Shown here: piece by piece, positions 57,855-64,000 of the stretch
How positions within the stretch are numbered: position 1 is the first letter of the stretch
How the letters are laid out: each line of letters opens with the position of its first letter
Origin: Gammaproteobacteria bacterium Ga0077536
Lineage (GTDB): Bacteria > Pseudomonadota > Gammaproteobacteria > Ga0077536
DNA: 64,000 bases
Assembly: GCA_001464935.1 (NCBI GenBank)
Contig: LNEL01000051.1
Span: 88,959 to 152,958, forward strand
Direction of reading: 5' to 3'
Notes under the pieces: generated by a model
Database searches by the model: none
Seen by the model: only the letters and a program-made list of their open reading frames with translations
What the model was told of the DNA's origin: nothing
Position numbers and translations under genes: made by a program

Positions 57855-59513
57855 ATGCACCAACCCTTGATGTCATCACGACGTATCCTGACCGCTGGCA
57901 GCTTGCTGTGGACCGGCTCTGCGACAGCTGCCGGGGACGCGGCACCGATCAATGTGGTCGCGATCGGCATGTTCCTGCTGTTCGCGCTGGTGACGCTCGG
58001 GATCACCTGGTGGGCGGCGCGGCGTACGCGCAGCGCACACGACTTCTATGCCGCCGGCGGCGGCATCACCGGGTTCCAGAACGGGCTCGCGATTGCCGGC
58101 GACTACATGTCGGCGGCGTCCTTCCTGGGCATCGCCGGACTCGTTTACACCAGCGGCTTCGACGGCCTCATCTATTCGATCGGCTTTCTGGTCGGCTGGC
58201 CGCTGATCATGTTCCTGCTCGCCGAGCGCCTGCGCAATCTCGGCCGCTACACGTTTGCCGACGCGGTCAGCTTCAGGCTGCAGGCCGGGCCCGTGCGCAG
58301 CCTGTCAGCCTGCGGCACGCTGGTGGTCGTGGTCTTCTACCTGATTGCGCAGATGGTCGGCGCCGGCAAACTGATCGAAGTCCTGTTCGGCCTCGACTAC
58401 AGCATTGCGGTGGTCGTCGTCGGCGTGCTGATGATCATCTATGTCAGCTTCGGCGGCATGCTCGCAACCACCTGGGTGCAACTGATCAAGGCCGTGCTGC
58501 TGCTGACCGGCGCGAGCGTCATGGCCATCGCGGTGCTCGCGCTGGTCGGTTTCTCATTCGAAGCGCTGATCGCGCGCGCCGTCGAGCGCCATCCGCTGGG
58601 CGCCAGGATCCTCGCCCCGGGCCCGCTCGTCGCCGACCCGGTCTCGGCCGTGTCGCTCGGTCTCGCCCTGATGTTCGGCACCGCCGGCCTGCCGCATATC
58701 CTGATGCGCTTCTTCACCGTGCCGGACGCGCGCGAAGCACGACGCTCGGTGTTCTATGCGACGAGCTTCGTCGCCTACTTCTACCTGCTGATTTTCATCA
58801 TCGGCCTCGGTGCGGTCATCGTGCTGACCGGTGAAACCCGCTACACCGATGCCGCAACGGGCCTGCTTCGCGGCGGTACGAACATGGCGGCGATCCATCT
58901 CGCGCAGGCCGTCGGTGGCGACATCTTTCTCGGCTTCATTTCGGCGGTGGCGTTTGCGACGATCCTGGCGGTGGTATCGGGCCTGACCCTGTCGGGCGCC
59001 TCGGCGCTGTCGCACGACCTCTACGCAAGCGTGCTGCGCCGCGGCGACGCGAATCCGCAGGAGGAACTGCGCGTGTCGCGGATGGCGACCATCGTGCTGG
59101 GCGCGCTCGCGATCGTGCTCGGCATCCAGTTCGAGGCGCAGAACGTCGCCTACATGGTAGGTCTCGCCTTCGCGATCGCAGCGAGCGTCAATTTTCCAAT
59201 CCTGTTCCTGTCGATGTACTGGCGCGGCCTCACGACGCGCGGTGCCGCGCTCGGTGGCTTCATGGGCCTGGTCACGGCGGTGACGCTGATGGTGCTGGGG
59301 CCGACGGTGTGGGTGGACGTGCTGAAGCACGCGGCGCCCGTATTCCCATACAAGCATCCGGCCCTGTTCTCGATCAGCGTCGCGTTCGTGTCGATCTGGC
59401 TGTTCTCGATCACCGATCGTGGCCCGCGCGCCCAGGCCGAGCGTGCCGCTTTTCGCGATCAGTACATCCGCGCCCAGACCGGTCTGGGTGCCGCGGGCGC
59501 GTCCAGGCACTAA
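57855..59513 (+). CDS. actP: Cation/acetate-type sodium:solute symporter, third of three
   Basis: 552 residues. It is the most ActP-like of the three from memory: [94 protein letters not shown] is nearly continuous with E. coli ActP (quoted here as a region, positions about 130-225). It ends [22 protein letters not shown]. It lacks a preceding DUF485 gene; a 179-bp gap with no supported gene separates it from the second symporter. The ATG at 57855 has no good ribosome site; an ATG five codons later is possible. Substrate: short monocarboxylate. Confidence 0.87.
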   Translation: MHQPLMSSRRILTAGSLLWTGSATAAGDAAPINVVAIGMFLLFALVTLGITWWAARRTRSAHDFYAAGGGITGFQNGLAIAGDYMSAASFLGIAGLVYTSGFDGLIYSIGFLVGWPLIMFLLAERLRNLGRYTFADAVSFRLQAGPVRSLSACGTLVVVVFYLIAQMVGAGKLIEVLFGLDYSIAVVVVGVLMIIYVSFGGMLATTWVQLIKAVLLLTGASVMAIAVLALVGFSFEALIARAVERHPLGARILAPGPLVADPVSAVSLGLALMFGTAGLPHILMRFFTVPDAREARRSVFYATSFVAYFYLLIFIIGLGAVIVLTGETRYTDAATGLLRGGTNMAAIHLAQAVGGDIFLGFISAVAFATILAVVSGLTLSGASALSHDLYASVLRRGDANPQEELRVSRMATIVLGALAIVLGIQFEAQNVAYMVGLAFAIAASVNFPILFLSMYWRGLTTRGAALGGFMGLVTAVTLMVLGPTVWVDVLKHAAPVFPYKHPALFSISVAFVSIWLFSITDRGPRAQAERAAFRDQYIRAQTGLGAAGASRH

Positions 59514-59702
59514 CCGGCGGGCGACCGACACGGGAAGGCAGAGCAGACGTCTCGGCCGTGCCGTCGTGGCTGCGATGCAAACGGGCCTGCCTTCCGCTAA
59601 TCTGAACTCGCACGCGACACGCCGGGGCGGACCGTCAGGCCGGCCCGACCATGGACGCTCGTGCTGCCGTCAGATTCACCGTTCGACGTACCGGGAGGTC
59701 CT

Positions 59703-60572
59703 GTGGCCACGCGCGATTTCGATGAACTGTCGATCACCAGCGCCGTGATCGAACGCTTTTCAGACGTCCCCGATCCGAGACTGAAAACCCTCCTCGTCAG
59801 CCTCGTGCGACACGTCCACGACTTCGTCCGCGAGGTCGAACTGACGGAAGCGGAATGGTTCGCCGCCATCGATTTTCTGACGCGCACCGGACAGGCGTGC
59901 AGCGACACGCGCCAGGAGTTCATCCTGCTGTCGGACACGCTCGGGGTCTCGATGCTGGTCGACGCCATCAACCACCGGCAGCCCGTCGGCGTCACGGAGA
60001 CCACGGTGCTCGGGCCGTTCTACGTCGCGAACCCGCCCGTCCAGCCGAACGGCGCGGACATCGCGACCGGCAACGAGGGCCCACCGCTGTACGTGGCCGG
60101 CACGGTCACCGCGCCCGATGGCAAGCCGCTCGCCGGCGCGACCGTCGATGTGTGGCATTCCGACGAAGACGGTCTCTACGACGTGCAGAAGCCCGGCGCC
60201 AAGGCGCAGCTGCGCGCGCGTTTCACCACCGATGCCCAGGGCCGCTTCGCGTTCTGGACCATCGTGCCGTGTTTCTATCCGGTGCCCCACGACGGCCCGG
60301 TGGGCGCGATGCTGAAGGCATCGCGGCGCCATCCGTACCGGCCTGCCCACCTGCATTTCATGATCGCGCATCCGGGCTTCGAGACCCTGGTGACACACCT
60401 GTTCATGGAGGGCGATCCCTATCTCGACAGTGATGCCGTCTTCGGCGTCAAACAGTCCCTGATCGTGCGCCTGACCGAAGAGTCCGGCCCGGCCCCCGGC
60501 AGGCAGGTCGAGGGAACATGGCACAGCCTCGATCACCGCTTCGGCCTCAAACCGGCGGCGAGTGTGCCGTGA
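59703..60572 (+). CDS. Intradiol ring-cleavage dioxygenase (hydroxyquinol 1,2-dioxygenase-like)
   Basis: 289 residues from GTG at 59703 with GGGAGG upstream. An N-terminal dioxygenase_N helical domain (about 20-95) precedes the beta-sandwich catalytic domain. Non-haem Fe(III) ligands are visible: Y159 (DGLYD), Y192 (PCFYPVP), H216 and H218 (RPAHLHF). The segment VLGPFYVANPP and the GATVDVWHSDEDGLYD wording favour hydroxyquinol 1,2-dioxygenases over catechol enzymes. It would open hydroxyquinol to maleylacetate. The stop overlaps the next gene's GTG, coupling it to a flavin hydroxylase. No maleylacetate reductase is in the window. Confidence 0.87.
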   Translation: MATRDFDELSITSAVIERFSDVPDPRLKTLLVSLVRHVHDFVREVELTEAEWFAAIDFLTRTGQACSDTRQEFILLSDTLGVSMLVDAINHRQPVGVTETTVLGPFYVANPPVQPNGADIATGNEGPPLYVAGTVTAPDGKPLAGATVDVWHSDEDGLYDVQKPGAKAQLRARFTTDAQGRFAFWTIVPCFYPVPHDGPVGAMLKASRRHPYRPAHLHFMIAHPGFETLVTHLFMEGDPYLDSDAVFGVKQSLIVRLTEESGPAPGRQVEGTWHSLDHRFGLKPAASVP

Positions 60573-62317
60573 TCGAAACCGATGTGCTGATAGTCGGCAG
60601 CGGGCCGGCCGGCTCCAGCGCCGCGGCGCTGCTGTCCACCTACGGCATCGACAACATGCTGGTCACGAAGTACCGCTGGCTCGCCGACACGCCGCGGGCG
60701 CACATCACGAATCAGCGGACCATGGAAGTGCTGCGGGATTTGGGCCTCGAGCAGCAGGTCATGCAGCAGGCGACGCCGAACCACCTGATGGGCCACAACG
60801 TGTTCTGCACGTCGCTCGCGGGTGAAGAGCTCGGCCGCCTGCGCACCTGGGGCACCGATCCGCTGTCGCAGGCGCGGCATCGCCTCGCCAGCCCCACGAT
60901 GATGAACGACATGCCACAAAATCTTATGGAGCCGATTCTGTTCGGCGCGGCCTGCGCGCGCGGCACACAGGCGCGGCTGTCGACCGAATACCTCGCCCTC
61001 ACGCAGGACGCCGACGGCGTCACTGCGACGGTGCGCGATCGCCTGACCGGGCACGAGTACCAGATCCGCGCGCGCTACCTGATCGGGGCCGACGGCGGCA
61101 ATTCGAAAGTCGCAAGCGACATCGGCCTGCCGATGCAGGGCCGCATGGGCATCGGCGGTTCGATCAACATCCTGTTCAACGCGGATCTGTCCCGCTACGT
61201 CGCGCACCGGCCGAGCGTGCTGTACTGGGTGCTGCAACCGGGCTCCAATGTCGGCGGTATCGGCATGGGGCTGGTCCGCATGGTGCGGACCTGGGACGAG
61301 TGGCTGATCGTGTGGGGCTACGACATCGACGGCCCGGCGCCGCAGGTCACCGAAGACATCTGCAAGCGCGTGGCGTGGAATCTGATCGGCGACGACAGCA
61401 TCCCGCTGCAGATCAAGTCGTGGTCGACGTGGACGGTGAACCACATGCACGCGACGCACTATCAGCGCGGCCGTGTGTTCTGCGTCGGCGACGCGGTCCA
61501 TCGACATCCGCCGAGCAACGGGCTCGGCTCGAACACCTCGATTCAGGACAGCTACAACCTCGCGTGGAAACTGGCGATGGTGCTGCAGGGGCATGCCGGC
61601 AGCGAGCTGCTCGAGAGCTATTCGGTCGAGCGCGCGCCGGTGGGCAGGCAGATTGTCGTGCGGGCGAACAAGTCGATCGGCGAGTTCGGTCCGATCTTCG
61701 GCGCACTGGGGCTGCTGGACAGCACCGATCCGGCGGTCATGCAAGCCAACATGGAGAAGCGCAAGGAAGACACGCCGGAGGCGAAGGAGCGCCGCAAGGC
61801 CCTGCGCGCGGCGATCGCAGCCAAGGTCTACGAGTTCGATGCGCACGGGGTCGAGATGAACCAGCATTACGATTCGAACGCAGTGCTGGCCGGCCCTGGC
61901 GACGAGCGTCGGTTCGCTGAGGATGCCGAACTCGTCCATCAACCCTCGAGCTGCCCCGGCGCACGCTTGCCGCATGTGTGGGTCGAACGGGATCGGCAGG
62001 CGCTGTCGACGCTCGATCTCGTCGGCCATGGCCGCTACACGCTGCTGACGGGCATCGGCGGCGACGACTGGCGCTCAGCAGTGGCGGCACTGGCCGCCAG
62101 TGGCTTTCCGATTCGCTGCGTCAGCATCGGGCCGGATCAGGACTATCAGGATCCGTTCGGCGACTGGGCGCGGATCAGTGAGATCGAGGACGACGGCGCG
62201 CTCCTCGTGCGGCCCGATCAGGTCGTCGCCTGGCGCCAGCGCGAGCGCGCAGCCGACTGTGCGGCAGCGCTGGGGGATGCCGTCGGACGTGTCGTCGGCA
62301 GGATGCCTGTCGGGTAA
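60569..62317 (+). CDS. FAD-dependent aromatic hydroxylase (TfdB/PheA-like)
   Basis: 582 residues from GTG at 60569, overlapping the dioxygenase stop (GTGA). FAD-binding GxGxxG in VLIVGSGPAGSSAAALL; the internal DG motif RYLIGADGGNSKVAS; the second FAD motif CVGDAVHRHPPSNGLGSNTSIQDSYNLAWKL; and a C-terminal thioredoxin-like domain (about 440-580), all typical of the 2,4-dichlorophenol 6-monooxygenase/phenol hydroxylase group. It uses NAD(P)H and O2 to hydroxylate a phenolic ring. With the dioxygenase it could convert a resorcinol- or hydroquinone-type compound via hydroxyquinol; the actual substrate is inferred. Confidence 0.88.
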   Translation: MIETDVLIVGSGPAGSSAAALLSTYGIDNMLVTKYRWLADTPRAHITNQRTMEVLRDLGLEQQVMQQATPNHLMGHNVFCTSLAGEELGRLRTWGTDPLSQARHRLASPTMMNDMPQNLMEPILFGAACARGTQARLSTEYLALTQDADGVTATVRDRLTGHEYQIRARYLIGADGGNSKVASDIGLPMQGRMGIGGSINILFNADLSRYVAHRPSVLYWVLQPGSNVGGIGMGLVRMVRTWDEWLIVWGYDIDGPAPQVTEDICKRVAWNLIGDDSIPLQIKSWSTWTVNHMHATHYQRGRVFCVGDAVHRHPPSNGLGSNTSIQDSYNLAWKLAMVLQGHAGSELLESYSVERAPVGRQIVVRANKSIGEFGPIFGALGLLDSTDPAVMQANMEKRKEDTPEAKERRKALRAAIAAKVYEFDAHGVEMNQHYDSNAVLAGPGDERRFAEDAELVHQPSSCPGARLPHVWVERDRQALSTLDLVGHGRYTLLTGIGGDDWRSAVAALAASGFPIRCVSIGPDQDYQDPFGDWARISEIEDDGALLVRPDQVVAWRQRERAADCAAALGDAVGRVVGRMPVG

Positions 62318-62394
62318 CCCGGAGATCCGCATCTGCACGCGGGCGTCGGACTCCTCGCTATACTGCGCCGACACCCATCCGGAAGGCAGCAGAC

Positions 62395-63252
62395 ATGAGC
62401 GACACGGCGAACTACACCCCCCCGAAAGTCTGGCAGTGGGATGCCGAGTCCGGCGGCACGTGGGCGAAGATCAACCGGCCGATCGCCGGCGCCACCCACG
62501 AGCAGGAACTCCCGGTCGGCAAGCATCCGCTGCAGTTGTACTCGCTCGCCACGCCGAACGGCGTGAAAGTCACGGTGATGCTCGAAGAGCTGCTGGCGCT
62601 GGGCAAGCGCGGCGCCGAATACGATGCCTTCCTGATCGATATCAGCAAGGGTGACCAGTTCGGCAGCGGCTTCGTTGGCGTCAATCCGAACTCCAAAATC
62701 CCCGCGCTGCTCGATCGCAGCGCCTCGCCGCCGATTCGCGTGTTCGAATCGGGCGCGATCCTGGTCTATCTCGCCGAGAAATTCGACGCCTTCCTGCCGA
62801 AGGATCCCGCGCCGCGCGCGGAGTGCCTGTCCTGGCTGTTCTGGCAGATGGGCAGCGCCCCCTACCTCGGTGGCGGCTTCGGCCATTTCTACAGCTACGC
62901 GCCGACGAAGATGGAGTACTGCATCAACCGCTTCACGATGGAAGTGAAACGCCAGCTCGACGTGCTCGATCGCAACCTCGCGACCCGGCGCTACCTGTGC
63001 GGTGACGAGTACAACATCGCGGACATCGCCGTGTATCCGTGGTACGGCGCACTCGTCACCAAGAATCTGTACGAGGCGGCAGAATTCCTGGACGTCGCGA
63101 GCTACCGGCACGTGGTGCGCTGGGCGCAGGAGATCGAAGCCCGCCCAGCCGTGCAGCGCGGCCGACGCGTCAACAAGACCTGGGGGCCGGAAGAGGAACG
63201 CCTGGCAGAGCGCCATGACGCCGGCGATTTCGACACACCGCCGGCCGCCTGA
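62395..63252 (+). CDS. yghU: YghU-family glutathione S-transferase-like disulfide-bond oxidoreductase
   Basis: 285 residues and very close to E. coli YghU by recall: KVWQWDAESGGTWAKINRPIAG, THEQELPVGKHPLQLYSLATPNGVKVTVMLEELLALG, GDQFGSGFVGVNPNSKIPALLD, PIRVFESGAILVYLAEKF and FLGGGFGHFYSYAPTK-like segments in order. N-terminal thioredoxin-fold with the ESG glutathione-binding loop, then an all-helical domain. YghU binds two glutathione and reduces disulfide bonds; peroxidase activity is weak. It follows the aromatic hydroxylase by 77 bp, so it may protect against or process reactive ring-cleavage intermediates. Confidence 0.94.
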   Translation: MSDTANYTPPKVWQWDAESGGTWAKINRPIAGATHEQELPVGKHPLQLYSLATPNGVKVTVMLEELLALGKRGAEYDAFLIDISKGDQFGSGFVGVNPNSKIPALLDRSASPPIRVFESGAILVYLAEKFDAFLPKDPAPRAECLSWLFWQMGSAPYLGGGFGHFYSYAPTKMEYCINRFTMEVKRQLDVLDRNLATRRYLCGDEYNIADIAVYPWYGALVTKNLYEAAEFLDVASYRHVVRWAQEIEARPAVQRGRRVNKTWGPEEERLAERHDAGDFDTPPAA

Positions 63253-63517
63253 GGCGCTGTGCCCGACAGGCGGGTGCAAAACGTCGCGAGACCGTCGCCT
63301 GCCAGGCACGCGCGAGACGAGCCGCGGAGTTTAGGGCGGATCGATGAGCGCCGCAGGCGAGCGCCCCTCGTCGTTGACTCGCCGCAGCCGGGGGTCGCCG
63401 TCCTCTTTCACCAGCCTGCTGAGGCGCCCGGTGCGATGCCTCTGCCTGCGGGGAGTCATCCTGCTGCCGCCCGGGTGTCGCGCTACGCGCTGCATCCGGG
63501 CACCCTGACGGCCCACC

Positions 63518-64000
63518 TCAGCGCTTGAACAACCCGATCAGGCTCGCCTTCGCCAGCGTGTTGAAGTTCAGGTGGAAGCCGACGATGGCCGCCGACGTAT
63601 CCGCCGTCACCGGCAGTTGCGCTGCGCCCACCGCGTACACCGTGAAGATGTAGCGATGCACGTGCGCACCCGGCGGCGGGCACGGGCCGCCGTAACCGGG
63701 CTTGCTGAAGTCCGTGCGCACTTCAATCGCACCCGCCGGCATCTTCCCACTCGCCGGATCGCCCGCGCCCAGCGGCAGCGAACTCACGCTCGCCGGGATG
63801 TTCGCCACCACCCAGTGCCAGAACCCGCTGCCGGTCGGCGCGTCCGGGTCATAGCAGGTCACGGCAAAGCTCTTCGTGTCCGCCGGGGCGCCGCTCCACG
63901 ACAGCTGCGGCGACAGGTTGTCGCCTTCACACCCGAAGCCGTACGCCGCCGACAGCACGTGCGGCTTGCCGAGGTAGTCGCCGTCCTTGAAGCTCTCACT
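63518..64000 (-). CDS. YbhB/YbcL-family (PEBP) protein, partial 5' end outside window
   Basis: The 160 in-window codons run from the right edge and end at the TGA at 63518-63520; the frame has no start before the edge, so the N-terminus is beyond 64000. SFKDGDYLGKPHVLSAAYGFGCEGDNLSPQLSWSGAP, SFAVTCYDPDAPTGSGFWHWVVANIPASV and GPCPPPGAHVHRYIFTVYAVG, read in pieces, are the conserved PEBP core with the ligand pocket Asp-Pro-Asp and His residues. Bacterial members are small cytoplasmic or periplasmic proteins of unclear function; the family is sometimes called Raf-kinase-inhibitor-like. No operon partner is visible in the window. Confidence 0.9.
   Translation of the reverse strand, partial: SESFKDGDYLGKPHVLSAAYGFGCEGDNLSPQLSWSGAPADTKSFAVTCYDPDAPTGSGFWHWVVANIPASVSSLPLGAGDPASGKMPAGAIEVRTDFSKPGYGGPCPPPGAHVHRYIFTVYAVGAAQLPVTADTSAAIVGFHLNFNTLAKASLIGLFKR

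Noticed and set aside
57682..57870. Possible small protein between the second and third symporters
   Set aside because: 62 codons with no hydrophobic or domain pattern and overlapping the next start; it does not resemble DUF485, so the third symporter truly lacks that partner here. The CACGGAGAACACAGAG-like stretch there looks like simple-sequence intergenic DNA.
63253..63517. Small open frames between yghU and the PEBP gene
   Set aside because: Arg/Pro/Ala-rich translations in several frames with no ribosome site or conserved pattern.

Overview
This is a G+C-rich (roughly two thirds by eye, not computed) proteobacterial chromosome segment. No phage, transposase, integrase, CRISPR array, rRNA or tRNA was recognised. 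The mix of a class III PHA synthase (PhaE+PhaC), GTP-dependent PEP carboxykinase, RppH, a YghU-type glutathione-dependent protein, a CheD/CheB/CheR chemotaxis operon and an HsbR/HsbA-like partner switch suggests a gammaproteobacterium (Xanthomonadales/Nevskiales-like). A betaproteobacterium is not excluded. Lineage is inference from gene content only.

Layout. 1-1 kb: end of an FtsX/MacB-like ABC exporter operon. 1.1-7 kb: copper-type P-ATPase overlapping modA, then modB-modC, with an HTH-receiver regulator on the opposite strand splitting modA from modBC. 7-8.8 kb: NlpC/P60 lipoprotein, an unusually AT-rich tract with DnaA-box-like sites, and two small secreted proteins of unknown function. 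8.8-17.6 kb: rppH, then central carbon metabolism (mdh, gltA, and divergently sucA-sucB-lpdA). 17.6-27.4 kb: polyhydroxyalkanoate block: phaA, phaR, pckG, a phasin with a clear promoter/operator, and an acs-phaE-phaC operon, with a bisphosphate nucleotidase divergent from it. 27.6-36.1 kb: mixed genes (NarL-type regulator, RidA, YkvI-like membrane protein, OFA-type transporter plus HpaB/4-hydroxybutyryl-CoA dehydratase-like protein, DMT permease, and a histidine kinase lacking its phosphoacceptor His). 36.3-52.3 kb: one long minus-strand signalling block: HPt, a REC-PAS-GGDEF-EAL protein, cheY, cheA, cheW, a STAS protein, cheR, cheD, cheB, a chemoreceptor, a second STAS protein, a REC-PP2C-ATPase switch protein and a 1255-residue hybrid kinase. 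A good sigma-28-type promoter precedes cheY. 52.5-63.3 kb: plus-strand accessory metabolism: a MetE-C-terminal/epoxyalkane-CoM-transferase-like protein, three consecutive acetate-type sodium/solute symporters (two with DUF485 partners), an intradiol ring-cleavage dioxygenase coupled to a flavin aromatic hydroxylase, and yghU. The window ends inside a YbhB/PEBP-family gene.

Together: acetate can be activated by Acs, enter the TCA cycle through GltA and SucAB-Lpd, or be condensed by PhaA toward storage polymer made by PhaEC and coated by the phasin under PhaR control. No phaB reductase is present here. PckG draws oxaloacetate toward gluconeogenesis. The signalling block joins chemotaxis, a partner-switching anti-anti-sigma module and cyclic-di-GMP turnover. 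All assignments were made by reading the sequence; no database search was possible.
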